Part shown: piece by piece, positions 44,727-54,064 of the stretch
Layout of the letters: every line of letters begins with the position of its first letter
Position numbering within the stretch: the first letter of the stretch is position 1
DNA from: Paratractidigestivibacter sp963605405
GTDB taxonomy: Bacteria > Actinomycetota > Coriobacteriia > Coriobacteriales > Atopobiaceae
NCBI GenBank assembly: GCA_963605405.1
Contig: CAVCUP010000003.1
Location: 62,001-126,000, forward strand
DNA length: 64,000 bases
Direction of reading: 5' to 3'
Made by a program: the position numbers and the translations under genes
Notes under the pieces: model-generated
Seen by the model: only the letters and a program-made list of their open reading frames with translations
Told to the model about the DNA's origin: nothing
Databases searched by the model: none

Positions 44727-47687
44727 ATGGCCCACAACACCATTAGCGAGAACGGCGCCCAGGCCGCGCTCGAGAGCCTCATCATGCCCGGCACGCCCAA
44801 GGGCGTGGCGGACGCCTACCGCAGCCTGGCCGCCCGCGCCCGGACCGAGGACTTCGGCCTACTCGAGGAAGACGTCGTGGTGCTCGACACCGAGACCACG
44901 GGCCTCTCGTTCAGGGACTGCGAGCTCATCGAGATAAGCGCCGCGCGCCTGAGGGGCCGCGACGTGGTCGAGCGCTTCGAGACCTACGTCGACCCCGGCT
45001 GCCCCATCCCGCAGGAGATCCAGAAGCTCACGGGCATCTCGCAGGTGGATGTGGCCGGCGCGCCGACCCCGCGCGAGGCAGTGGCGTCTCTCGCCGAGTT
45101 CGTGGGAGGCTCGCCCGTGCTCGCCCACAACGCGACCTTCGACAGGACCTTCGTCGAGTCCGTCCCGGGCGGGGCCGAGGTCTCCGACACGTGGATAGAC
45201 ACGCTCGCGCTCTCCCGCATCGCCTTGCCGCGCCTGAAGTCGCATCGCCTCGCGGACATGGCGGAGGCCTTCGGCTGCGCCGCCGTGACCCACAACGCCA
45301 GCGACGACGTGGACGCGCTGTGCGGGATGTGGCGAGTCATCCTCTGCGCGCTGCGCGACCTGCCGGCCGGGCTGCTAGGCTACCTCGCCGATATGCACGA
45401 GGAGGTGGACTGGCCGTTCCGCCCCGTGCTCTTCCATCTGGCGCTCGCCGACGAGGGGGCGAGCTTCTCGCTTTCGACGGTGCGCTCTCGCCTGGTCTCG
45501 AGCGAGACGGGGCATGTGCGTCTGGACGCCCGCGAGCTCGACGGGCCGGCCTCGTGCCCCACGACCGAGGAGGTCACGGCCGAGCTCCGCGAGGGCGGCG
45601 TGGCGTCGCGGATGTACGAGCGCCTGGAGCGGCGCCCGGAGCAGGAGGAGATGGCCCGTGAGGTCGCGCGCGCGCTCGCGCGCTGCGAGCACCGCTCGAT
45701 CGAGGCGGGGACGGGCGTGGGCAAGTCGCTCGCGTATCTCCTGCCGATGGCGCTCTACGCCAGGCGAAACAACGTGACCGTGGGCGTCGCCACGAAGACG
45801 AACGCCCTTACCGACCAGCTCGTCTCCCATGAGCTGCCCGCCTTGGCCGCCGCGCTGCCCGACGGCCTCGAGTTCCACAGCCTCAAGGGCTATGACCACT
45901 ACCCCTGCCTTCACCGCATGGACCGCGCCGCCCGCGAGGAGCTGCCCATCGCCGCCGGCAAGAAAGACGGGCGCTCGGACAACGCGGTGGGCGCGGACAT
46001 GCTCACCGCGCTCGCCGTGTGCTACGCGTTCGCCTGCCAGTCCCCCGACGGCGACCTCGACGCCCTCGGCATCCGCTGGCGCTACGTGCCCCGCGATATG
46101 CTCACCACCACCTCCGCCGAGTGCCTGAGGAGCCGGTGCCCGTACTTCCCGAACTACTGCCTGCTGCACGGGGCCCGCAGGCGCGCCGCCTGCGGCGACG
46201 TCGTGGTCACGAACCATTCGCTGCTGCTGAGCAACGTGGAGGCCGAGGGCAATATCCTGCCGCCGATTCGCCATTGGGTCGTCGACGAGGCCCATACCTT
46301 CGAGTCCGAGGCGCGCCGCCAGTGGGCGGTCGAGGTGTCCGGCGAGGAGGCGAGGGTCGCGTTCGAGCTCCTCGGCGGCACGAAGTCCGGCGTGATCCGG
46401 GGGCTTCTCTCCGCGACGGCCCGGCTGGACAACTCGACCCTCGTGTGCGGGCTTCTCACCAAGGCGGCCGCGACCTGCTCGCGCGCCGCGCTCGCGTGCG
46501 CGAACCTCTTCGAGGCGGTCCATGGGCTCTCCGCAAAGGCCAAGGGTGGCGACGGCGGCTACGACGTCTCCACGCTGTGGATCGACGCGCAGGTCCGCGA
46601 GACGCCCGAGTGGCAAGAGGTGGCCGATGCGGGCGCGCAGGCCGAGGACGTGCTGCGTGAGGCGCTCAAGCAGCTCAAGGAGGCCGCGGACGCCCTCAAG
46701 GAGACGGACGCCAACGCTGCCGCGGACCTCGGCGAGTCCACGCGCTTCCTCAGCAGGCTCCGCGAGGGCGTGCGCCTCATCTGCGTGGAGCCCGACGACT
46801 CCTACGTGTACTCCGCGCAGGTCAGCCGCTCGAAGCGCCGCCAGAACATGGAGAAGCTCTGCGCCGAGAAGCTCGACGTGGGCGCCGACCTCGCCGAGCG
46901 TTGGCTGCCGGAGATGGACTCGGTGGTCTTCACCTCGGCGACCATCGCCGTGGGCGAGAGCTTCGAGCATTTCGACGCGGGCGTGGGCCTTGACCGCGCG
47001 GGCAGGGACAGCCATCGCGACCTGCGCCTCTCCTCGAGCTTCGACTTTGACCGCAATATGAGTGTGGTGGTGGCCAAGGACATGCCCGCCCCCAACGAGC
47101 GCGGCTACATCGACGCCCTCGTCGAGCTGCTCTTCGACGTTCATGTGTCCATGGGCGGCTCGGTCCTCACCCTCTTTACGAACAGACGCGACATGGAGCG
47201 CGTCTACGAGGCCCTCGCCCCGCGTCTCGCCGAGGAGGGCCTCGAGCTTGAGCAGCAGGGCAGGGGCGCGAGCGCGCGCAGGCTCCGCGACCGCTTCGTC
47301 GCCGAGAAGAACCTCTCGCTGCTCGCGCTCAAGTCGTTCTGGGAGGGCTTCGACGCCGCCGGGGACACGCTGCGGTGCGTCGTGATCCCCAAGCTTCCCT
47401 TTGCCAGCCCCAACGACCCGCTGGTCCGCGAGCGCGAGGCCCGCGACCAGCGCGCTTGGTGGAAGTACTCGCTGCCCGAGGCCGTTATCTCCGTCAAGCA
47501 GGCGGCCGGCCGCCTCATCCGCACGTCCACGGACACGGGCGTCCTCGTCCTCGCCGACTCGCGCCTCGTGACCAAGCGCTACGGCAAGCAATTCATCGAC
47601 TCGCTGCCGAGCAAGAGCGTCCAGAGGCTCGAGCGCGCCGGCGTGGGGCGCTTCATCCGTATGTGGCGCGCCAGCCGCGAGCGGTAA
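44727..47687 (+). CDS. DinG-family helicase with N-terminal DnaQ-like exonuclease
   Basis: This 986-residue protein fuses two enzymes. Residues ~48-215 form a DEDDh exonuclease: LDTETTGL (D54, E56), LAHNATFD, and HNASDDVDAL. The rest is an XPD/DinG-type helicase with Walker A SIEAGTGVGKS (~325-334), DEAH box WVVDEAHTF, and motif VI QAAGRLIR. The four iron-sulphur cysteines expected of DinG fit the stretch containing CLHRM and CLRSRCPYFPNYC. The fusion is common in Firmicutes and some Actinobacteria. I start at 44727 (MAHNTIS); the longer frame has no clear ribosome binding site. Confidence 0.92.
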   Translation: MAHNTISENGAQAALESLIMPGTPKGVADAYRSLAARARTEDFGLLEEDVVVLDTETTGLSFRDCELIEISAARLRGRDVVERFETYVDPGCPIPQEIQKLTGISQVDVAGAPTPREAVASLAEFVGGSPVLAHNATFDRTFVESVPGGAEVSDTWIDTLALSRIALPRLKSHRLADMAEAFGCAAVTHNASDDVDALCGMWRVILCALRDLPAGLLGYLADMHEEVDWPFRPVLFHLALADEGASFSLSTVRSRLVSSETGHVRLDARELDGPASCPTTEEVTAELREGGVASRMYERLERRPEQEEMAREVARALARCEHRSIEAGTGVGKSLAYLLPMALYARRNNVTVGVATKTNALTDQLVSHELPALAAALPDGLEFHSLKGYDHYPCLHRMDRAAREELPIAAGKKDGRSDNAVGADMLTALAVCYAFACQSPDGDLDALGIRWRYVPRDMLTTTSAECLRSRCPYFPNYCLLHGARRRAACGDVVVTNHSLLLSNVEAEGNILPPIRHWVVDEAHTFESEARRQWAVEVSGEEARVAFELLGGTKSGVIRGLLSATARLDNSTLVCGLLTKAAATCSRAALACANLFEAVHGLSAKAKGGDGGYDVSTLWIDAQVRETPEWQEVADAGAQAEDVLREALKQLKEAADALKETDANAAADLGESTRFLSRLREGVRLICVEPDDSYVYSAQVSRSKRRQNMEKLCAEKLDVGADLAERWLPEMDSVVFTSATIAVGESFEHFDAGVGLDRAGRDSHRDLRLSSSFDFDRNMSVVVAKDMPAPNERGYIDALVELLFDVHVSMGGSVLTLFTNRRDMERVYEALAPRLAEEGLELEQQGRGASARRLRDRFVAEKNLSLLALKSFWEGFDAAGDTLRCVVIPKLPFASPNDPLVREREARDQRAWWKYSLPEAVISVKQAAGRLIRTSTDTGVLVLADSRLVTKRYGKQFIDSLPSKSVQRLERAGVGRFIRMWRASRER

Positions 47688-47881
47688 GGGGCACGGCCGG
47701 GGCGCCCTGCGAAAGGCCCTACGCGCCCGCAGAGCGGACCCGTGTGCCCATCTCGCCGCGCGGGTCCGCGCCTGCGACGGCTTCGCCGCCGCCCGTCTGC
47801 CGGCACGCGCCCGGCCGACGGGCGCGCGCCGGGCGCAGGCAAACAGCACGTTAAAGGCAAACGGCGCGCGAATCCCTCGCG

Positions 47882-47887
47882 TATACT
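47882..47887 (+). promoter_or_regulatory. Possible purE -10 element
   Basis: TATACT lies 57 bases before purE. The -35 is not convincing. The 47688-47943 spacer shows no gene and no recognisable purine riboswitch. Confidence 0.3.
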
Positions 47888-47943
47888 GGGGCCTGATTGC
47901 AACGTTTCCGACGGCGCCGCCCGGCGCTAGGGAGGAGAGGCTC

Positions 47944-48414
47944 TTGTCTCAGACCGAGGAGAAGCCGCTCGTCGGCATCATCATGGGTTCCAAGTCCGAT
48001 ATGCCGGTGATGGAGGCGTGCACGGCGCAGCTCGACGAGCTGGGCGTTCCTTACGAGTTGGTCATCGCCAGCGCCCACCGCACCCCCGACAAGGTCCACG
48101 AGTGGGCCGCCACGGCGGCCGACCGCGGCATCAAGGTGATCGTCGCGGCCGCCGGTAAGGCCGCGCACCTCGGCGGCGTCGTCGCGGCCGTGACCCCGCT
48201 GCCCATCATCGGCGTCCCGATGAAGACCTCCGACCTCGGCGGCATGGACTCGCTTCTCTCCATGGTGCAGATGCCCTCCGGCGTGCCCGTGGCCTGCGTG
48301 GCCATCAACGGCGCGAAGAACGCGGCCATCTACGCCACCCAGGTCCTCGGCGCGACCATGCCCGAGTACCGCCAGGCCATCGTGGGCCTCAAGCAGCAGA
48401 TGGCCGAGGCGTAG
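47944..48414 (+). CDS. purE: N5-carboxyaminoimidazole ribonucleotide mutase
   Basis: This 156-residue class I PurE converts N5-CAIR to CAIR. Visible motifs are GIIMGSKSDMPVM, ASAHRTPD (catalytic His), AAGKAAHLGGVVAA and LGGMDSLLSMVQMPSGVPVA in parts. It starts at a TTG with GGAGGAGAGG upstream. It heads the purE-sortase-purF-purM-purN cluster. No purK is seen here. Confidence 0.96.
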   Translation: MSQTEEKPLVGIIMGSKSDMPVMEACTAQLDELGVPYELVIASAHRTPDKVHEWAATAADRGIKVIVAAAGKAAHLGGVVAAVTPLPIIGVPMKTSDLGGMDSLLSMVQMPSGVPVACVAINGAKNAAIYATQVLGATMPEYRQAIVGLKQQMAEA

Positions 48415-48420
48415 CGCGCG

Positions 48421-49626
48421 ATGGGTAAGCATTTTAAGGGCGCGGGCGACCTCGGCGACGCGGAGTCGGCCGCCGCTGCCCGCCACTCGCTCCCAGACGA
48501 GGACGCCGCCGACGAGAAGCTCTTCTCGGGCGGCGTGCCCGCGGGCGGGTTCCCGGCCACCGGAGACCCTTGGGAGGACGACGACACCGGCAATCCTTGG
48601 GAGGACGACGCCGGCGTCGTGGGGTTCCAGAGCATGGCGACGCCCGGCGGCGCGCACCGCAGGACCCAGGCGGCGGACGCGTACGGCCGGCTGGACCCCT
48701 ATGACATCAAGGGCCGCCGCGCGAAGACGGGCCGCGGACCCGCGCATAGGGCCCCCGTCGCCCAGGACGAGGCCGATCTCGCCGACGCCCGCGACCCGAA
48801 GCGCCGACGCGCCCGCATCATCTCCACGGTGCTTCTCATCGTCGGAATCGTGCTGCTCCTCGCCGCGGGGGGAATGTTCCTCCACGACCAGTACCAGTAC
48901 CACAAACAGGACGAGATAAACGAGAAGCTCGCGACCTACGCCAAGGTCGACGACGCGGGTGAGAACCCGCCCGAGGTCGACTGGGCCGCGCTCAAGGCCG
49001 TGAACCCCGATGTCGTCGGCTGGGTCCAGATTCCGGGCACCGTCATCAACTACCCGGTCTACCAGGGAGATACCAACGACACGTACCTGCGCACGGACGC
49101 CGAGGGCAACTACTCCGTAGGTGGCCAGATCTTCCTCGATGCGGAGAACACCGCGCCGGGCATGGTCGACGCCCAGTCCATCATCTACGGCCATCATCTC
49201 TATAACGGATCGATGTTCCGCGCCGTGGCCGGCATGGAGGAGCAGGGCATGCTCGACTCGGTCGAGACCGTCTGGTACGTGACCGAGACCGCGGCCTATA
49301 AGCTCCGTCCGCTCTTTACCTATAAGACGGACGGCGACGACGAGAACGTGCGGGTCTTCTCGTTCGGATCGGACGAGGAGTTCCGCTCGTACCTGCAGGG
49401 GCTTCTTGCCAAGGCGAGCTCGAAGACCGAGGGCGCGGCGGAGGCCGTCTCGTCGGCGAGCAACGTGCTCAGCCTCTGTACCTGCAGCTACACGGGCAAC
49501 GAGACGGGCCGCGTGATCCTTGTGTGCGCGCCGGAGCAATCGTCGGCCTCGTCCGACGCCGCTGACGAGGGAGCGGCGGACGAGGCCGCGCTCTCCCAGG
49601 ACGAGGCGGCCGACCAGCAAGAGTAG
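48421..49626 (+). CDS. Class B sortase
   Basis: This 401-residue membrane transpeptidase has ~130 residues of cytoplasmic, acidic sequence, with PWEDD present twice, then one membrane helix (~133-153) and the sortase domain. Motifs: WVQIPGTVINYPVYQ, IYGHHLYNGSMF with the catalytic His (~258/259), SLCTCSYTG with the catalytic Cys at 355, and the Arg in TGRVI (364). Class B enzymes attach specific proteins to the wall or build pili. It starts six bases after purE and is inside the purine cluster, an odd partner. No LPXTG-type substrate is in the window. Confidence 0.93.
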   Translation: MGKHFKGAGDLGDAESAAAARHSLPDEDAADEKLFSGGVPAGGFPATGDPWEDDDTGNPWEDDAGVVGFQSMATPGGAHRRTQAADAYGRLDPYDIKGRRAKTGRGPAHRAPVAQDEADLADARDPKRRRARIISTVLLIVGIVLLLAAGGMFLHDQYQYHKQDEINEKLATYAKVDDAGENPPEVDWAALKAVNPDVVGWVQIPGTVINYPVYQGDTNDTYLRTDAEGNYSVGGQIFLDAENTAPGMVDAQSIIYGHHLYNGSMFRAVAGMEEQGMLDSVETVWYVTETAAYKLRPLFTYKTDGDDENVRVFSFGSDEEFRSYLQGLLAKASSKTEGAAEAVSSASNVLSLCTCSYTGNETGRVILVCAPEQSSASSDAADEGAADEAALSQDEAADQQE

Positions 49627-49676
49627 CGCGGAAGAGCCCCTCGCCGCCCGCGCAGGGGCCCGCCACGAGAGAGGAA

Positions 49677-51233
49677 ATGAACTCCGTGTCAGAGAAGTTC
49701 GAACAGCTTGAGTCGGCCGCCCTTGCGCAGACCGACGCCGCCGGGGACGACGACAAGCTCCACGAGGAGTGCGGCGTCTTCGGCATCTGGGCACCCGGGC
49801 GCGACGTGGCCCGCATGACCTACTTCGCGCTCCATGCCCTGCAGCACCGCGGCCAGGACTCTTCCGGTATCGCGGTGGGCGACGGCAAGACGGTCCTCGT
49901 GCGCAAGGACCTCGGCCTCGTGACGCAGGTCTTCACCGATGCCGACCTCGCCGCCATGCCCGGTAAGGTCGCGTGCGGCCACTGCCGTTACGGCACCGCC
50001 GGCGCCAAGGGCTGGGAGTCCGCCCAGCCGCACCTCTCGATGATCAACGACGTGATCATCGCGCTCGCGCACAACGGCACACTGGTCAACTTCGACTCGC
50101 TGCGCCACGAGCTCATCGAGATGGGCGTGCCTTTCCGCTCGAACACCGACTCCGAGGTCGCGGCCAAGCTCATCGGGTTCTTCACCCAGCGCGGCCATAG
50201 CCTGCGCACGGGCATCGCGCACACGATGCGCATGCTCGAGGGCGGATACGCCATGGTCCTCGTGCGAGACAACGCGCTCTACGCGTTCCGCGACCCGCAC
50301 GGCATCCGCCCGCTCGTCCTGGGCGAGCTGCCCGAGGGCGCCGGCTGGGTCGTCGCCTCCGAGACGTGCGCGCTCGACACCGTCGGCGCCTCTTACGTGC
50401 GCGAGGTCGGGCCCGGCGAGATCATCCGCATCTCCGACGACGGTTTTTCTTCCCAGATGGGTTGCCGCCCGCGCGGGCTGTGCAACTGCATCTTCGAACA
50501 CGTCTACTTCTCGCGCCCCGACTCCATCAAGGACGGCATGTCCATCTACCAGGTGCGCCACAACATGGGGCGTGTCCTCGCGCGCGAGACGGGCGTCGAC
50601 GCCGACCTCGTCATCGGCGTGCCCGACTCCGGCTGCCCGGCGGCCGAGGGTTTTGCCAAGGAATCCGGCATCCCGTACGGCACGGGCCTCATCAAGAACC
50701 GCTACATCGCCCGCACCTTCATCGCGCCGACGCAGGAGCTCCGCGAGCGCGGTGTGCGCCTCAAGCTGAACGCCCTGCGCGACGTCGTCGCGGGCAAGAG
50801 GCTCGTCATGGTCGACGACTCAATCGTGCGCGGCACCACGTCGAACCAGATCGTCGATCTTTTGCGCGAGGCCGGCGCCACCGAGGTCCACGTGCGCAGC
50901 GCGAGCCCGATGGTCAAGTGGCCGTGCTTCTACGGCATCGACACCGCCGACCAGGACCAGCTCATCGCCGCGAACATGACCCTCGAGCAGATCCGCGACC
51001 ACATCGGCGCCGATTCCGTCGGGTTCCTCTCGCTTGAGGGCCTCATGGAGTGCGTGCCGCAGGTCGGCTACTGCAAGGCGTGCTTCGACGGCAACTACCC
51101 GGTCGAGATCCCGAAGTCGTTCTATGAGGAGAAGTTCCTCCCCGGCTACACCCCCAACAACCTGAATCCCGCGAGCGACCTTTCCAAGATGCATCCCGAA
51201 GAGGTCCTCGATATGGCAGACAAGGAGAACTAG
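49677..51233 (+). CDS. purF: Amidophosphoribosyltransferase
   Basis: This 518-residue enzyme makes phosphoribosylamine from PRPP and glutamine. After a ~31-residue propeptide the nucleophile is Cys32 in HEECGVFGIW. The PRPP motif VMVDDSIVRGTT is present. All four cysteines of the Bacillus-type 4Fe-4S cluster are visible (CIFEHVYFSRP, KWPCFYGID, YCKACFDG), so it is the iron-sulphur form. The propeptide is about three times longer than that of B. subtilis, and is acidic. Confidence 0.96.
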   Translation: MNSVSEKFEQLESAALAQTDAAGDDDKLHEECGVFGIWAPGRDVARMTYFALHALQHRGQDSSGIAVGDGKTVLVRKDLGLVTQVFTDADLAAMPGKVACGHCRYGTAGAKGWESAQPHLSMINDVIIALAHNGTLVNFDSLRHELIEMGVPFRSNTDSEVAAKLIGFFTQRGHSLRTGIAHTMRMLEGGYAMVLVRDNALYAFRDPHGIRPLVLGELPEGAGWVVASETCALDTVGASYVREVGPGEIIRISDDGFSSQMGCRPRGLCNCIFEHVYFSRPDSIKDGMSIYQVRHNMGRVLARETGVDADLVIGVPDSGCPAAEGFAKESGIPYGTGLIKNRYIARTFIAPTQELRERGVRLKLNALRDVVAGKRLVMVDDSIVRGTTSNQIVDLLREAGATEVHVRSASPMVKWPCFYGIDTADQDQLIAANMTLEQIRDHIGADSVGFLSLEGLMECVPQVGYCKACFDGNYPVEIPKSFYEEKFLPGYTPNNLNPASDLSKMHPEEVLDMADKEN

Positions 51234-51234
51234 C

Positions 51235-52308
51235 ATGTCCGACTCCCAGACCAAGCACGTCACCTACGCCGACGCCGGCGTGGACACCGCCGAGGGTGCC
51301 CGTGCCGTCGACGCCATCAAGGCCGCCGTCAAGGAGACGAACCGCCCCGAGGTCATCGGCGGTCTCGGCGGCTTCGGCAGCTGCTTCTCTATGGCCGGCT
51401 TCAAGGACATGGAGGATCCCGTGCTCGTGTCCGGCACGGACGGCGTGGGCACCAAGCTCGCCATCGCGCAGCTGCTCGACCGCCACGACACGGTGGGCGA
51501 GGACCTCGTGGCCATGTGCGTCGACGACGTCGTGCCCATCGGCGCCGAGCCGCTCTTCTTCCTGGATTACGTGGCCATCGGCAAGCTCCGCGCCGAGCAC
51601 GTGGCCGAGATAGTCAAGGGCATCGCGGAGGGCTGCAAGAAGTCCGGCTGCGCGCTCGTGGGCGGCGAGATGGCCGAGCACCCCGGCGTCATGAACCCGG
51701 ACGACTACGACCTGGCCGGCTTCGTGGTCGGCGTCGTCGACCGCCCGAAGATGATCGGCCCCGAGAAGGTCAAGGCGGGCGACGTCATCCTCGGCCTGCC
51801 GAGCTCCGGCATCCACTCCAACGGCTACTCGCTCGTGCGTAAGGTCGCCATCGAGGGCAAGACGGTCGAGGAGCTCAACGAGCCCCTGGCGGAGCTGGGC
51901 GGCGAGTCCCTGGCCGACGCCGTGCTGCGCCCGACGACCATCTATGCCGGCGGCCTCGTGGCTGCGCTGCGCGCCGGCGCCCCCATCCACGCCATGGCCC
52001 ACATCACCGGCGGCGGCATCACCGAGAACCTCAACCGCGCGTTGCCCGCCGACGTTGACGCCGTGGTCTACCGCGGCGGCGAGGACGGCCCCGCGTGGCC
52101 GATGCCGCCCGTGATCCCGTACATGATCAAGGCCGCCGGCCTTACCCCCGACGAGGCCTACCGCACCTTCAACATGGGCGTCGGCATGAGCATCATCTGC
52201 GACCCCGCCGACCAGGCCGAGGTCGAGGAGAAGCTCCGCGAGCAGGGCTTCGAGCCATTCGTGATGGGCGAGTGCGTCGCCGGCTCCGGCGAGGTGACCT
52301 ATCGATGA
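51235..52308 (+). CDS. purM: Phosphoribosylformylglycinamidine cyclo-ligase
   Basis: This 357-residue enzyme forms AIR in purine synthesis. It has GGFGSCFSM, GTDGVGTKL, MCVDDVVPIGAEPLFFLDYVAI in parts, and AHITGGGITENL. It starts one base after purF and overlaps purN by four bases. Confidence 0.96.
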   Translation: MSDSQTKHVTYADAGVDTAEGARAVDAIKAAVKETNRPEVIGGLGGFGSCFSMAGFKDMEDPVLVSGTDGVGTKLAIAQLLDRHDTVGEDLVAMCVDDVVPIGAEPLFFLDYVAIGKLRAEHVAEIVKGIAEGCKKSGCALVGGEMAEHPGVMNPDDYDLAGFVVGVVDRPKMIGPEKVKAGDVILGLPSSGIHSNGYSLVRKVAIEGKTVEELNEPLAELGGESLADAVLRPTTIYAGGLVAALRAGAPIHAMAHITGGGITENLNRALPADVDAVVYRGGEDGPAWPMPPVIPYMIKAAGLTPDEAYRTFNMGVGMSIICDPADQAEVEEKLREQGFEPFVMGECVAGSGEVTYR

Positions 52309-53018
52309 GCCACTGGTGCTGCGAGGGCGGGGTCTGCCGCCTGGTCGAGGACGACGAGGAGCTGGCTGAGGGCGCTGAAGGCGCTAACGGCTTCGACGCC
52401 GCGACGGCGCCGCTGAAGATCGGCGTGCTTCTCTCCGGGTCGGGCACGAACCTGCAGGCGATCATCGACCGCATCGCGGACGGGTTGCTCAACGCCGAGG
52501 TGGCGCTCGTCGTCTCGAGCCGTCCGGGCGTGCGCGGCATCGAGCGTGCCGAGGCAGCGGGCCTGCCGGTCCTCGTTATGGAGAAGGCCGAGTACGCCGC
52601 CGACGCCGAGGCCGCCGACGCAAAGATCGCGGCCGCGCTCAAGGACGCCGGCTGCGAGTGCGTGATCATGGCCGGCTACATGCGCATGGTGAGGAAGCCC
52701 CTGCTCGAGGCGTTCCCCAACCGCATCGTGAACCTGCACCCGGCGCTTCTTCCCAGCTTCAAGGGGGCGCACGCCATCCAGGACGCGTTCGACTACGGTG
52801 TGAAGGTCACGGGCGTGACGGTGCACTTCGCCGACGACAAGTACGACTGCGGCCCCATCATCGCGCAGCGCGCGCTGCCGGTGGAGGAGGATTGGACCGT
52901 CGACGAGCTCGAGGAGCACATCCACGCCATCGAGCACGAGCTCTACCCCGAGGTCATCGGCTGGCTCGCCGCCGGCCGTGTCCACGTCTCGGACACCGGC
53001 CGCGTCGCGATCGGCTAG
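52305..53018 (+). CDS. purN: Phosphoribosylglycinamide formyltransferase (N10-formyl-THF type)
   Basis: This 237-residue enzyme formylates GAR. The core starts at about residue 37 (KIGVLLSGSGTNLQAI) and has the catalytic NLHPALLPSFKGAHAI segment and the Asp in DCGPIIAQRA. About 36 residues precede the core, SHWCCEGGVCRLVEDDEEL, with three Cys and a run of acidic residues, not usual in PurN. It overlaps the purM stop (ATGA). It ends the purine cluster. Confidence 0.94.
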   Translation: MSHWCCEGGVCRLVEDDEELAEGAEGANGFDAATAPLKIGVLLSGSGTNLQAIIDRIADGLLNAEVALVVSSRPGVRGIERAEAAGLPVLVMEKAEYAADAEAADAKIAAALKDAGCECVIMAGYMRMVRKPLLEAFPNRIVNLHPALLPSFKGAHAIQDAFDYGVKVTGVTVHFADDKYDCGPIIAQRALPVEEDWTVDELEEHIHAIEHELYPEVIGWLAAGRVHVSDTGRVAIG

Positions 53019-53048
53019 CGTTTCTCGCCGCGTCCCGCGGCTAGCAAG

Positions 53049-53128
53049 AAACAGCTCCGCCGCTCAGGAAAGACGTTTCATGCCCGCATAGAGGGAGAAA
53101 ACGTCATTCTGGAGCGGCGGAGCTGTTT
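53049..53128. terminator. Two-part hairpin between purN and the DeoR gene
   Basis: A 17-bp stem (53049-53065 with 53112-53128) encloses an inner 7-bp stem GACGTTT/AAACGTC (53072-53078, 53099-53105). The outer arm ends in TTTT on the plus strand and in TTT on the minus strand. It sits between convergent genes. Confidence 0.75.
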
Positions 53129-53157
53129 TGAAGCGGCGAGCTGGGCGCGGCGGCGGG

Positions 53158-53934
53158 CTAAACGCGGCGGATCTCGTGGATGCCGGCCTCCTTGAGCACG
53201 GCGACGTCCTCGTCCGTGGCGCCCGTGTCCGTGATGAGCAGGTGCACCTGAGAGAGGTCCGCGTAACTGAAGCCGGCGCTGATGCCGAGCTTGCGCGAGT
53301 CGGCCACGAGCACCATCTTGTCGCTGCGGCCCACCATGAGCGAGTTCACGATGGCCTCCTGTTGGGTCGTGGAGGTCACGCCCGCGGTCAGGCTGATCCC
53401 GGCGCAGCCCACGAAGCAGGTGGTCGCGGCCACGCTGCGGATATTGGCGAGCGCGAACTCGCCGGAGAGCACGCCGCGCGGCGGGCGCACCTCTCCGCCC
53501 GTGACGAGCACGATTCCGCCCGTCGGCGCCTCGAGTTCCTGGCCGTGGAGGCTGTTCGTAACGATGGTCACGCCGGTGGCATCAAGGTGCTTGACGACCA
53601 TCAAGGCTGTTGAGCTGGTGTTTATAAAGAGAAGCTCGTTGTCGGCTACGAGCTCGGCGGCGGCGCGCGCGATGCGGTCCTTCGTCATCTCGAAAGGGGA
53701 CATCTGCGACATCTGCTCGAGCGACATCGCGCTCTCGGCCAGCAGCGCCTCTCCGTAGCGGCGGGTGGCGAGCCCCCTCGCCTCGAGCTCGTCGAGGTCG
53801 CGTCGCACGGTGAGGGTGGAGATGCCCAGGCGCTCGGAGAGCTCGGCCACGCTCGCGCGGCCCTTCTCGCGCAGGATGGTGAGGATCGTCTGCCGCCGTT
53901 GCTCGACGAACCCGCGGCCCTTCTTGTCTGCCAT
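53158..53934 (-). CDS. DeoR-family transcriptional regulator
   Basis: This 258-residue repressor has the N-terminal DeoR helix-turn-helix (RRQTILTILREKG, then VAELSERLGISTLTVRRDLDELE in parts). The C-terminal sugar-phosphate-binding domain is of the DeoR type (LLFINTSST, TVVTNS-like TIVTNS and ADSRKLG). It is divergent from the ula genes, so it is probably their repressor, an UlaR analogue, sensing L-ascorbate 6-phosphate; that is inference by position. The ATG at 53934 has GGAAGG upstream. Confidence 0.88.
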   Translation of the reverse strand: MADKKGRGFVEQRRQTILTILREKGRASVAELSERLGISTLTVRRDLDELEARGLATRRYGEALLAESAMSLEQMSQMSPFEMTKDRIARAAAELVADNELLFINTSSTALMVVKHLDATGVTIVTNSLHGQELEAPTGGIVLVTGGEVRPPRGVLSGEFALANIRSVAATTCFVGCAGISLTAGVTSTTQQEAIVNSLMVGRSDKMVLVADSRKLGISAGFSYADLSQVHLLITDTGATDEDVAVLKEAGIHEIRRV

Positions 53935-53997
53935 CTTAAGTACCTTCCGGTTAACTTGGTCCTTTTCGCATAATGTAGCAAGATTCGAACGCGATAA

Positions 53998-54027
53998 AAC
54001 GAACGAAATGAACATTCCTCGTTCGTT
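53998..54027. promoter_or_regulatory. Candidate DeoR operator 1
   Basis: AACGAACGA (53998-54006) and TCGTTCGTT (54019-54027) are a perfect inverted repeat with a 12-base centre, in the divergent spacer next to the repressor gene. Confidence 0.55.
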
Positions 54028-54049
54028 CAGGGGCAAACAATAACAAAGA

Positions 54050-54064
54050 TGTTCACTCTGAACA
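54050..54064. promoter_or_regulatory. Candidate DeoR operator 2
   Basis: TGTTCA and TGAACA flank a CTC centre. Further half-sites are TGTTCA at 54125-54130, CGTTCGTAACGTTC at about 54166 and ACGAACGA at 54205. A TATAAA at 54147-54152 may be the -10 of the ula operon. The rest of 53935-54250 shows no gene. Confidence 0.5.

Noticed and set aside
47688..47943. A purine or PRPP riboswitch upstream of purE
   Set aside because: No conserved riboswitch core or strong nested terminator was seen in the spacer.
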